Notes: generated from the letters alone by a model not told the origin. DNA of 64,000 nucleotides from Sepioteuthis lessoniana (GCA_963585895.1 OY757917.1:102711617-102775616); one strand, 5' to 3'. Counted from the first letter of the stretch, positions 31,950 through 42,987 are shown. Translations and numbers: made by a program.

Positions 31950-34900
31950 AAGACTTTGATATTAAATATCCTAACAAGAATTCACAAATCATAAAACCAA
32001 CCAACCAACATACGAACAAAAAAAGAAGACTTTCGTATTAAATATCCTAACAAGAGTTGACATATAAAACCAACCAACCAACCAACACACAAACAAAAAA
32101 GAGAAGACTTTGGTATTAAATATCCTAATAAGAGTTGACATATAAAACCAACCAACCAACCAACCAACCAACACACAAACAAAAAAGAGAAGACTTTGAT
32201 ATTAAATATCCCAACAAGAATTGACATATTATACAACCAACCAACCAACACACAAACAAAAAAAGAAGACTTTGTTATTAAATATCCTAACAAGAATTCA
32301 CATATCATAAAACCAACCAACCAACACACGAACAAAAAAGAAGACTTTTGTATTAAATATCCTAACAAGAGTTGACATATAAAACCAACCAACCAACCAA
32401 CCAACACACAAACAAAAAAGAGAAGACATTGGTATTAAATATCCTAACAAGAATTGACATATCATAAAACCTACCAACCACCACACAAACAAAGAAGAGA
32501 AGACTTTGGTATTAAATATCCTAACAAGAGTTGACATATCATAAAACCAACCAACCAACACACAAACAGAAAAAAAGAAGACTTTGGTATTAAATATCCT
32601 AACAAGAGTTGACATATCATAAAACCAACCAACCAACACACAAACAAAAAAGAGAAGACTTTGGTATTAAATATCCTAACAAGAATTGACATATCATAAA
32701 ACCAACCAACCAACACACAAACAAAAAAAGAAGACTTTGCTATTAAATATCCTAACAAGAATTGACATATCATAAAACCAACCAACCAACACACAAACAG
32801 AAAAAAAGAAGACTTTGGTATTAAATATGCTAACAAGAATTGACATATCATAAAACGAACCAACGAACACACGAACAAAAAAAGAAGACTTTGGTATTAA
32901 ATATCCTAACAAGAATTGACATATCATAAAACCAACCAACCAACATACAAACAAAAAAAGAAGACTTTGGTATTGAATATCCTAATAAGAGTTGCTATAT
33001 CATAAAACCAACCAACCAACCAACACACAAACAAAAAAAGAAGACATTGGTATTAAATATCCTAACAAGAATTGACATATCATAAAACCAACCAACCAAC
33101 ACACAAACAAAAAAAGAAGATTTTGGTATTAAATATCCTAACAAGAATTGACATATCATAAAACCAACCAACCGACACACAAACAGAAAAAGAAGAGTCT
33201 GGTATTAAATATCCTAACAAGAGTTGACATATCATAAAACCTACCAACCAACACACAAACAAAAAAAGAGAAGACATTGGTATTAAATATCCTAAAAAGA
33301 GTTGACCTATCATAAAACCAACCAACCAACCAACCAACCAACCAACCAACCAACACACAAACAAAAAAGAGAAGACTTTGGTATTACATATCCTAACAAG
33401 AATTGACATATCATAAATACCAACCAACCAACACACAAATAAAAAAAAAAGACTTTGGTATTAAATATCCTAACAAGAATTGACATATCATAAAACCAAC
33501 CAACCAACCAACACACAAACAAAAAAAGAAGACATTGGTATTAAATATCCTAACAAGAATTGACATATCATAAAACCAACCAACCAACCAACCAACCAAC
33601 ACACAAACAAAAAAAGAAGACTTTGATATTAAATATCCTAACAAGAATTCACAAATCATAAAACCAACCAACCAACATACGAACAAAAAAAGAAGACTTT
33701 CGTATTAAATATCCTAACAAGAGTTGACATATAAAACCAACCAACCAACCAACACACAAACAAAAAAGAGAAGACTTTGGTATTAAATATCCTAATAAGA
33801 GTTGACATATAAAACCAACCAACCAACCAACCAACCAACACACAAACAAAAAAGAGAAGACTTTGATATTAAATATCCCAACAAGAATTGACATATTATA
33901 CAACCAACCAACCAACACACAAACAAAAAAAGAAGACTTTGTTATTAAATATCCTAACAAGAATTCACATATCATAAAACCAACCAACCAACACACGAAC
34001 AAAAAAGAAGACTTTTGTATTAAATATCCTAACAAGAGTTGACATATAAAACCAACCAACCAACCAACCAACACACAAACAAAAAAGAGAAGACATTGGT
34101 ATTAAATATCCTAACAAGAATTGACATATCATAAAACCTACCAACCACCACACAAACAAAGAAGAGAAGACTTTGGTATTAAATATCCTAACAAGAGTTG
34201 ACATATCATAAAACCAACCAACCAACACACAAACAGAAAAAAAGAAGACTTTGGTATTAAATATCCTAACAAGAGTTGACATATCATAAAACCAACCAAC
34301 CAACACACAAACAAAAAAGAGAAGACTTTGGTATTAAATATCCTAACAAGAATTGACATATCATAAAACCAACCAACCAACACACAAACAAAAAAAGAAG
34401 ACTTTGCTATTAAATATCCTAACAAGAATTGACATATCATAAAACCAACCAACCAACACACAAACAGAAAAAAAGAAGACTTTGGTATTAAATATGCTAA
34501 CAAGAATTGACATATCATAAAACGAACCAACGAACACACGAACAAAAAAAGAAGACTTTGGTATTAAATATCCTAACAAGAATTGACATATCATAAAACC
34601 AACCAACCAACATACAAACAAAAAAAGAAGACTTTGGTATTGAATATCCTAATAAGAGTTGCTATATCATAAAACCAACCAACCAACCAACACACAAACA
34701 AAAAAAGAAGACATTGGTATTAAATATCCTAACAAGAATTGACATATCATAAAACCAACCAACCAACACACAAACAAAAAAAGAAGATTTTGGTATTAAA
34801 TATCCTAACAAGAATTGACATATCATAAAACCAACCAACCGACACACAAACAGAAAAAGAAGAGTCTGGTATTAAATATCCTAACAAGAGTTGACATATC

Positions 34901-35270
34901 ATAAAACCTACCAACCAACACACAAACAAAAAAAGAGAAGACATTGGTATTAAATATCCTAAAAAGAGTTGACCTATCATAAAACCAACCAACCAACCAA
35001 CCAACCAACCAACACACAAACAAAAAAGAGAAGACTTTGGTATTACATATCCTAACAAGAATTGACATATCATAAATACCAACCAACCAACACACAAATA
35101 AAAAAAAAAGACTTTGGTATTAAATATCCTAACAAGAATTGACATATCATAAAACCAACCAACCAACCAACACACAAACAAAAAAAGAAGACATTGGTAT
35201 TAAATATCCTAACAAGAATTGACATATCATAAAACCAACCAACCAACCAACCAACCAACACACAAACAAA
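31950..35270 (+). repeat. Near-identical 1.66-kb tandem duplication at the right side of the satellite
   Basis: Two adjacent blocks of about 22 monomers are offset by exactly 1667 bp at their starts (31981 and 33648). They share every rare variant I could check, including CATACGAACAAAAAAAGAAG, CCACCACACAAACAAAGAAG, ACGAACCAACGAACACACG and GAATATCCTAATAAGAGTTG. The main difference is an AACC run near 33320 that is 8 bp longer than its partner near 34985. This looks like the most recent large duplication in the array, or an assembly duplication. Confidence 0.88.
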
Positions 35271-37218
35271 AAAGAGAAGACTTTGGTATTAAATATCCTA
35301 ACAAGATTTGACATATCATAAAACCAACCAACCGACACACAAACAGAAAAAAAAGAGTCTGGTATTAAATATCCTAACAAGAGTTGACATATCATAAAAC
35401 CTACCAACCAACACACAAACAAAAAAAGAGAAGACATTAGTATTAAATATCTTCACAAGAGTTGACATATCATAAAACCAACCAACCAACACACAAACAA
35501 AAAAGAGAAGACTTTGGCATTAAATATCCTAACAAGAGGTGACATATCATAAAACCTACCAACCAACACACAATCAAAAAAGAAAAGACTTTGGTATTAA
35601 ATATCCTAACAAGAATTGACATATCATAAAACCTACCAACCAACACACAAACAAAAAAAGGAGACTTTGGTATTAAATATCCTAACAAGAGTTGACATAT
35701 CATAAAACCAACCAATCAACCTACCAACCAACCAAACAACCAACCAACAAACAAACAAACAAAAAAGAGAAAACTTTGGTATTAAATATCCTAACAAGAG
35801 TTGACATATCATAAAACCAACCAACCAACCAACCAACCAACCAACACACAAACAAAAAAGAGAAGACTTTGGTATTAAATATCCTAACAAGAATTGACAT
35901 ATCATAAATACCAACCAACCAACACATAAATAAAAAAGAGAAGACTTTGGTATTAAATATCCTAACAAGAATTGACATATCATAAAACCAACCAACCAAC
36001 CAACACACAAACAAAAAAAGAAGACATTGGTATTAAATATCCTAACAAGAATTGACATGTCATAAAACCAACCAACCAACACACAAACAAAAAAAGAAGA
36101 CATTGGTATTAAATATCCTAACAAGAGTTGACATATCATAAAACCAACCAACCAACCAACCAACCAACACACAAACAAAAAAGAGAAGACTTTGGTATTA
36201 AATATCCTAACAAGATTTGACATATCATAAAACCTACCAACCAACACACAAACAAAAAAGAGAAGACTTTGGTATTAAATATCCTAACAAGAGTTGACAT
36301 ATCATAAAACCTACCAACCAACACACAAACAAAAAAGAGAAGACTTTGGTATTAAATATCCTAACAAGATTTGACATATCATAAAACCAACCAACCAACA
36401 CGCAAACAAAAAAGAGAAGTCTTTGGTATTAAATATCCTAACAAGAGTTGACATATCATAAAACCAACCAATCAATCAACCAACCAACTAAACAACCAAC
36501 CAACAAACAAACAAACAAAAAAGAGAAAACTTTGGTATTAAATATCCTAACAAGAGTTGACATATCATAAAACCAACCAACCAACCAACCAACCAACCAA
36601 CACACCAACCAACCAACACACAAACAAAAAAGAGAAGACTTTGGTATTAAATATCTCAACAAGAAATGACATATCATAAAACCAACCAACCAACACACAA
36701 ACAAAAAAGAGAAGTCTTTGGTATTAAATATCCTAACAAGAGTTGACATATCATAAAACCAACCAACCAACACACAAACAAAAAAGAGAACTCTTTGGTA
36801 TTAAATATCCTAACAAGAATTGACATATCACAAAACCAACCAACCAACACACAAACCAAAAAAGAAGACTTTGGTATTAAATATCCTAACAAGAGTTGAC
36901 ATATCATAAAACCAACCAATCCACCAACCAACCAATCAAACAACCAACAAATAAACAAACAAAAAAGAGAAAACTTTGGTATTAAATATCTTAACAAGAG
37001 TTGACATATCATAAAACCAACCAACCAACCAACCAACCAACCAACCAACCAACCAACAAACAAACAAAAAAGAGAAGACTTTGATATTACATATCCTAGC
37101 AAGAATTGACATATTATAAAACCAACCAACCAACCAACTAACCAACAAAAAAGAGAAGACCTTGGTATTAAATAACCCAACTGTTGACATGCCATAAAAC
37201 CAACCAACTGACCAATAA

Positions 37219-38122
37219 AGTAAAATCAAAAGTGATTATTAATTATTTACAATTGAACAATCCTAAAACAATTCATCACTACTTTTTGTCTACTCAATCA
37301 CATTTTTTTGGGCAATAATAATCTTGGCTCATATTTTTCCTTTTTTTTACCTGTGTTTTTTTCTATGTTTACTTCACACACAAAACAAAAACAAAACAAA
37401 AATAAAAAACAAAAGAAAACAAACAAACAAACAAATAAACCAACAAAAAACAAAACAAAACAAAAACAAAAAAAAAAAAAAAGGCTTCCTTTTACAATTG
37501 CTTAGGATAGTGAACAATACGTCACTAATTATTAAACAACGGGAACGGATAAATTTTGCTTTAATATTAAAAGAATTCCAGAACTAAAGAACTTCGCAAG
37601 CAATTAGATAACCTACTAACCTGCTGTTACATTGTTTAAGGAAAATCAAGTGCATTCTAATTTGACCAGAATAACAAGTTTCAGGACGAATTTTTCTTTG
37701 AAATTAAAGACGAAAACAATTTCATTCAAGACGAATCACATCTAGCAAGACGAATATTAGGTTTATCTAAAATAAAAAAAAAAATCATATTCTTTATTTC
37801 CTTTATAAAAAAATCATTTTTAATAAGGCATCAAACCGACCACATGCGGCGCTTGATTTGGCCAGAGTGGAAAAGGGAGAAGTAATTCAAGACTATACGG
37901 CACCAAAAAGCTACCTCCGACTATTTGTTGAAAACCATTTTAAGGCCCTCAGTACGAACTCGGGGACCAGACTGGCAGGAAAAATAGCTAGAAAAAAGTT
38001 TTCATCACTTGCTTCTTGAATAGCCAACAAGTATTTCAAACAGGAAAGAAGCTTCCCAAGAAATAAAACAAAAATCAAATGAAAGTCGACAACCGAAATT
38101 CTACAAAGTAAAACAACTGAAA
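37219..38122. other. Right flank of satellite, A-rich, no gene seen
   Basis: The satellite decays into unique sequence at about 37218. An A-rich tract with AAAAC and AAAC runs lies at 37378-37482. A moderately GC-richer patch at about 37830-37990 has no open frame I recognise. From about 38040 degenerate traces of the following 64-bp repeat begin. Confidence 0.5.
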
Positions 38123-38638
38123 GAAAATTCAACCCGAGAATTCTGCTGAAAAGATAACTTTACAGAAAACTCAATTGAAATTAAAAGAAAATTCAACCCG
38201 AGAATTCTGCTGAAAAGATAACTTTACAGAAAACTCAATTGAAATTAAAAGAAAATTCAACCCGAGAATTCTGATGAAAAGATAACTTTACAGAAAACTC
38301 AATTGAAATTAAAAGAAAATTCAACCCGAGAATTCTGCTGAAAAGATAACTTTACAGAAAACTCAATTGAAATTAAAAGAAAATTCAACCCGAGAATTCT
38401 GATGAAAAGATAACTTTACAGAAAACTCAATTGAAATTAAAAGAAAATTCAACCCGAGAATTCTGATGAAAAGATAACTTTACAGAAAACTCAATTGAAA
38501 TTAAAAGAAAATTCAACCCGAGAATTCTGCTGAAAAGATAACTTTACAGAAAACTCAATTGAAATTAAAAGAAAATTCAACCCGAGAATTCTGCTGAAAA
38601 GATAACTTTACAGAAAACTCAATTGAAATTAAAAGAAA
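38123..38638 (+). repeat. 64-bp minisatellite, eight near-identical units
   Basis: Units start at 38123, 38187, 38251, 38315, 38379, 38443, 38507 and 38571, an exact 64-bp period. Each begins GAAAATTCAACCCGAGAATT and ends CTCAATTGAAATTAAAA. The main difference is CTGCTG versus CTGATG inside the unit. Beyond 38638 at least one strongly diverged unit follows, to about 38760. Near-identity of the eight central units with decayed edges indicates recent local amplification. The period is not a multiple of three, and no long frame crosses it. Confidence 0.95.
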
Positions 38639-38639
38639 A

Positions 38640-39201
38640 TTCAAAAGACTCAATTAAAATCAACTGAAAGATAAAATTCAACCTGTGAACTCAGCTGAAA
38701 AAATGACCTTTCAGAAGACTCCAAATTAAATGAAAACAGAAATATGTTGACAAAATTAAAAAGAAAAAAAAAATACTCAAATTTAAAGAACTTTGTTTCC
38801 CGGATATTCTCCCAGATAAATTCCCGCAAATTACACTAAAATTTGCAATACTTTATCTTTTCTATCCCTTTCTTTCATGTTTCGTGTGTATAAAATTCCT
38901 TTTTAAAAACTTTATTGTCTGTGTTATCTTTTTGAATCAGTATCCGATCTAGAAAGCTGCCGAATTTACCGTTTGAACTTACCGCTTAAAATCACACACT
39001 AAAGCCCACCTCCTTAAAACATACCCAGTTAAATACTAAATTTGGCTCTCGTATCATTCTCTTCGTATTAACATTTAATTTTAATTTCTTCATATTGACT
39101 TTTACTCTGAATTCTTCATATTAAAATTTTATTCTCTCTAAATTCTTATACCTTTTTCATTTTCCTAATTCACATCTATTGGGTTAGAGCTAAGGAAGAT
39201 A
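38640..39201. other. Decayed repeat edge and AT-rich intergenic DNA
   Basis: Degenerate 64-bp-type sequence runs to about 38760. The rest is T-rich with short TTCTTCATATT-like repeats near 39090-39125. I see no gene, RNA or element that I can name. Confidence 0.4.
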
Positions 39202-39663
39202 TGTTGTCGAGTCTTCACCTACCAAGGTCCAATATTAGTATTGGGGGACTGAACGGAGTGGTCTCTTTTGTCACCGAGTTTGAGGAACTCTCCTATGTCA
39301 CGAACCCTTTTTGGTCACGTAACTGAATGAACCGGGGAATCCAGCCTCTTTCAAGAACAGATTTTGAGAAGAGCTGACGTGGTAGTTCGCTCCTTTGCGA
39401 AGAGCACATTGTTTTACAGACTTAAGAAGAGTGATTGGTTTACACCTTTTTGCTGTATAGACTTTTCTGTTTGTTCTTTGAACGCTTGTGACTCTTTCAT
39501 AGCTTGGGACGGGAACTTAGTACCCTACTCGTATTGTGCACTATTAAATGTCATATTTTATTATTTGACTTGTTCTGTTTCCAACTGAATATTCTGTGTT
39601 AGGTGACTCTCTTTGAGACAACCTAATGCATTATAAGAAACGGGGTGTTATCTCCGCATCAAC
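39202..39663 (+). mobile_element. Possible solo LTR-like fossil
   Basis: The stretch begins TGTTG and ends CAACA, which would be the short inverted termini of a long terminal repeat of about 460 bp. Its base composition differs from the AT-rich flanks. Part of its first 45 bp (GTCGAGTC, TCAC, CCAATATTA) has a diverged match at about 41633-41672. I see no internal coding region next to it, and the family is unknown. The call is weak; it could equally be another dispersed repeat. Confidence 0.22.
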
Positions 39664-39756
39664 ATTTCGTTAAGAACTTATGTTATCATTAGTATATCCA
39701 ATGATATTCTAATACGGAATAGACGGAAGTAAAGACAAGGTTAGTTACACATATCA

Positions 39757-40150
39757 CAATCATCATCATCAAATCGTGCTGACAGCACGGAGTTCTCTGA
39801 CTATCGCTATCCATTCCTATCATCCACTGCTCCTGGTGGGTCTTCTAGACTGTATCCCATATCAGCACAGAGCTGGTCAATGTAATTCTTTGCTGGTTGG
39901 CCAATACTGGTGGGTCCATGTGTAGTAGTCCATAAGAAAACGTTGCTTCTGAGTTCATCCATACTTTTCCAGTAGAGCCCCCGTATGATTTGTTCGTCTT
40001 ACTTGGATAGCTTATGAGATGGGAGATAGGTAACCGTAAAACTGCTGTTTTGTGGGGTGTTGCTTCCAGGATTTGTTCTAAACAGCACGTAGCAATCGTG
40101 AATAGTTCCCATATTGATTTTTCTCCGAGCATTTCGTTAATGTCCATGTG
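39757..40150 (-). mobile_element. RTE-like LINE 3' end, copy 1 (degenerate)
   Basis: Read on the minus strand this matches the copies at 49674 and 52526: a block for the C-terminal part of the reverse transcriptase polyprotein, then the GTGCTG..AGCAC motif, then a (GAT)n tail at 39757-39770 on the plus strand. It is the most diverged of the three copies. A 100-codon open frame on the minus strand here is out of register with the family protein over most of its length and is not a gene. The copy is 5'-truncated near the C-terminal LINE region. Confidence 0.75.
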
Positions 40151-41173
40151 GTGCGACTATGCAGTAGTACTGACTTAGCGCAAGATTGGAAGAAAAAATA
40201 ACACATATAGAGAATTTAATGCATACATGCAAGAAGTACAGAAAAGAATTCACCGGCGTGTCCCAACAGATAATGCATGTATTGTTCTATGTACAAGCAG
40301 TAAATGAAGGGGGTACAAAAATGGTAAACATCTTGCTTTGAAGGTCGTAGCAATGTGGACTTTACACATCAATAACGAGGCGTGAGACAACGTCTTTCAT
40401 CGGGAGAGAACACAAAGTCTCTCCTGTCTAAAAGACCTTGCCGTTCAAAAAAAAAAAAAAAAAAAAAAATAAAAAAAATAAAAATAAAAAAAGGAAAAGA
40501 ATGAAAAAAGATCTATTTGCTTATCATGTGACAACGAAGGTTCCTATGGACACGCCCACTTTTCAAAGGAGACAATGAATAATTGCTTCCCAGCACGTCC
40601 ATCGTACCTTTGCTTCTTCTCCTCTAAGTTTGTCTTTACGTTCTATTGTTTTTTTTATTCCATCTTTCTTTCCTTTTATTGGTTCATCCTTTCTATTTTT
40701 TCCAACGTTCATTTTCTTTTTTCATTTTCCTTCCCGTTCATCCAGCTTTCAGTCACAGTCTCTAAGTCAAGGCGTATCATCACATCAAAAATGAAATCAA
40801 CCTTCCCTACAAGAAGACCCTAATGTGTAATCATTTTCAAGAATATTTTTTTCCATTTTGGGACCGAAATCTAGAAGGTCTGGAACCAGCTATCCCCAGC
40901 CTAAAGAGTTGAAGTTCAAAGAGAACAGATCTAATGTATCTTACCGATATTGCAACTGCTAAACCAAAATATCAGTTCTGAATTTAACGAACGACAACAA
41001 AGCTTAATTCCTTTGAGGTTAAGAAATACAGGACTAGACACAAGTAAGTAATTAAAAAAAAAAAAAAGATTAACTAAAAATATCTATGTAAACTGTTCGC
41101 ATACAAAATTAATACACTCATAAAAATAGATCTGTAAATTGTTGATTATTACCAAAAATATACAAATATATAA
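40151..41173. other. Intergenic stretch with a long poly(A) tract
   Basis: A poly(A) tract with a few T interruptions occupies 40448-40492. The sequence from about 40170 to 40440 is of mixed composition and shows no frame. A T-rich segment follows at 40600-40740. No gene or RNA is supported. The poly(A) may be the tail of a retroposed sequence whose body would be 40170-40447, but I do not recognise that body. Confidence 0.4.
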
Positions 41174-41408
41174 AGGGGGGTATCCTCGTGATGTAATAGT
41201 TAAAACACTGGACTACGGAATCGTAGTTGCGAGTTGGAACTCCAGTCGTACCATTACGTTCACTTTCGGGCAAATACCCTTGGAAAAGGTATGAAGACCC
41301 GTATCCTCCTAGCTATAGGTTAAATAGTACCTCTACTGATCTTCTTGAAGGACGGATTTGGCATTAAATAACCTTCAAAGATTGATATGCCATTAAACAA
41401 AGAAACCA
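41174..41408 (+). mobile_element. SINE-B copy
   Basis: The head reads CTCGTGATGTAATAGTTAAA, with a B-box-like GAGTTGGAACTCC. The central domain reads CCCTTGGAAAAGGTATGAAG and GCTATAGGTTAAATAGTA. The tail reads TTTGGCATTAAATAACC, then TTGATATGCCATTAAACAAA and AAACCAAAACAAAACAAA. TGGCAT and ATGCCA form a perfect six-base-pair stem around a loop of about 22 nt. This is one of the two best copies for defining the family tail. Confidence 0.85.
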
Positions 41409-41694
41409 AAACAAAACAAATACATAAAAAGACAACGTCTGTTCAACTCAACTTCCTGTTATTTGTTTTACTCTCAACATGTTTTATTCATAATTCCTTT
41501 CAGCATTTACTTTTTATGACATTTACCCGGAATACTTCTCTTCTACAATATTAAGCTCCATCTTCTTACTGTAACTTGTAACGCAAATTTTCTGCTCACT
41601 TATTAGAACACTTATTGCTGGGAAAAATATTTAGTCGAGTCATCACTCACTATAGACCAATATTAACATTCGTATATCCGTGATCTATTAACAC

Positions 41695-42700
41695 TGAACA
41701 CAACCGAAAGAATGATAAATTAATCTCAATGACAAATGCCAGAATACTTACCATTCAATAAATATAGTATTCATACCAGTGGACTTAAAATAATACACGA
41801 ATGTGCCTCAACAGATAAAACTTATTGATATATATATATATAAACATGAACAAGTAGTATATAAAATCGAGGAAAGCTTACTTGATGAGTCTAGTAAATG
41901 TAACCATGCGGTTTTACCGTTCCCTGGTAGGGTTAGAGACAACGTCTAAGAGTTCAAAGAACAGAGGTGACTCGAGTTTAAAAAGGGTTTTCTGAACTGT
42001 CACGAGACATCCTACATATACTAATCCTCTTAGGGATTAGTATATGAAGGATATCTCCACATATACTCCACATATATGTATCCACATATACTAATCCTCT
42101 TAGGGAGATAATCATTGTATCTCTATATATACTACCATCGAAAGACTTACTTTCTCTCTGCTCTTCCATTCAATATTTTCAACATATCTCCCTTTTTGTC
42201 CATCATATATTTTTCAATCTTATTGTTGAACACAACCGAAAGAATGAAAAGTTAAACTCATTGATAAAGGCCAGAATACTTAACATTCAATATAAACATG
42301 CCAGTGGATTTAAAATAATACACAAATGTGGCCCAACAAATAAAACGCTTGATATATTGTTCCATGAACAAGTAGTATATGAAAGGGGTCCCCAAAATCG
42401 AGAAAAGATTACTTGATGAGTCTAGTAAACGTAACCATGCTGTTTTACCGTTCCCTGGTAGGGTTAGAGACAACGTCTAAGAGTTCAAAGGACAGAGGCG
42501 ACGCGAGTTTGAAAAGGATTTCTTGAACTGTCATGAGACACCCAACCCCAGACATGCTAACCCTCTTAAGGAGATAATCATTATATCTCTATACATACTA
42601 CTCTTGAAAGACTTACTTTCTGTCTTCTCTTCCATTCAATATTTTCAGTATATCTCCCTTTTTGTTCATCATATATTTCCAATCTTATTGTCTATCATAC
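41695..42700 (+). repeat. Direct tandem duplication of a unit of about 0.5 kb
   Basis: Two adjacent copies run from about 41695 to 42226 and from 42228 to 42700. Both begin GAACACAACCGAAAGAATGA and both carry AGTCTAGTAAA(T/C)GTAACCATG, GTTTTACCGTTCCCTGGTAG, GGTTAGAGACAACGTCTAAG and CTTCCATTCAATATTTTCA. Copy 1 has extra sequence near 42012-42100 made of rearranged local pieces, and a short (TA)n at 41828. I do not recognise the unit. It lies between a SINE-B copy and 5S-derived sequence. Confidence 0.9.
42015..42046. repeat. Perfect 13-bp inverted repeat (hairpin)
   Basis: CATATACTAATCC is followed by TCTTAG and then by its exact reverse complement GGATTAGTATATG. One arm recurs directly at about 42082-42094, followed by the same TCTTAGGGAGATAATC as in the unrearranged copy of the duplication. 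The simplest reading is a local templated rearrangement in copy 1. Confidence 0.9.
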
Positions 42701-42729
42701 TAGTAATTTATTGAGCTTTCCTTCGTCAG

Positions 42730-42828
42730 GCCTTGGGTTGATTACAGTACCACCTCTTTCTAAGCGGTCACCCATCTAAGAACTGTGCAGACTCATCTCT
42801 TCGCAACTTTGGTAACTTAACGAGAAAT
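42730..42828 (-). pseudogene. 5S rRNA-derived fragment (SINE3-like or 5S pseudogene)
   Basis: On the minus strand the segment contains GTTAAGTTACC, then TTCTTAGATGGGTGACCGCT and GGTGGTAC. These follow the conserved internal control region and 3' half of metazoan 5S rRNA (GTTAAGC, TACTTGGATGGGTGACCGCC). The middle is diverged and the ends are missing, so this is not a functional gene. 5S-derived retroposons are known in several animal groups; whether this is one or a decayed gene copy cannot be told from one instance. Confidence 0.7.
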
Positions 42829-42879
42829 GATGCTTTTAGCATTATTCGATCGTAAAAAAAAAACTAGAATTGCTTAGAT

Positions 42880-42982
42880 TTGGCAGAAGGCCGCAAATAT
42901 GAGGCACCCAGTGAATATCAATTTCACTGCTCAGTTGTAACAAATCTGAAAGACCAGCTTGCAAACCACTACACTAGGGGGT
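42880..42982 (-). mobile_element. tRNA-like SINE fragment (family C)
   Basis: On the minus strand a tRNA-like start, CTAGTGTAGTGGTTTGCAAG, is followed about 75 bp later by CATATTTGCGGCCTTCTGCC. The second motif returns as CACATTTATGGCCTTTTGCC in the fragment at 55690-55800, also downstream of a tRNA-like part. Two copies sharing order and spacing support a third SINE-type family in the window. Both are short and diverged. Confidence 0.5.
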
Positions 42983-42987
42983 CTACA

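Larger units (their letters stand above)
1236..37218 (+). repeat. 36-kb satellite array, 76-77 bp monomer, head-to-tail
   Basis: The array is continuous and in one orientation; I see no other element inside it. The monomer, read on the plus strand, is ACACACAAACAAAAAAGAGA, AGACTTTGGTATTAAATATC, CTAACAAGAGTTGACATATC, ATAAAACCAACCAACCA. Dividing length by 77 and allowing for longer variants gives roughly 450 copies. Diagnostic variants are GAGAAGAC versus GAAGAC in the linker (77 versus 76 bp), AACCAACC versus AACCTACC, and GAGTTGACAT versus GAATTGACAT. A recurrent longer subtype has an expanded (AACC)n block followed by AACAAACAAACAAA. The monomer is strand-asymmetric, with few G and many A and C on the plus strand. 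It matches the tail of SINE-B, so I infer it arose by amplifying that tail. Long minus-strand open frames occur but are by-products of the repeat. A centromeric, pericentromeric or subtelomeric role is possible but not shown. Confidence 0.97.

Noticed and set aside
1245-37207. Dozens of minus-strand open frames of 60-245 codons in the satellite
   Set aside because: They are overlapping, nearly identical, end at the same monomer position and follow from repeat length and composition. None has start context, introns or a recognised domain.
1236-37218. CRISPR-like regular repetition
   Set aside because: There are no unique spacers; the whole 76-77 bp unit repeats, and the context is eukaryotic.
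39364-39588. 74-codon plus-strand frame
   Set aside because: It lies within the possible LTR-like segment and has no family resemblance.
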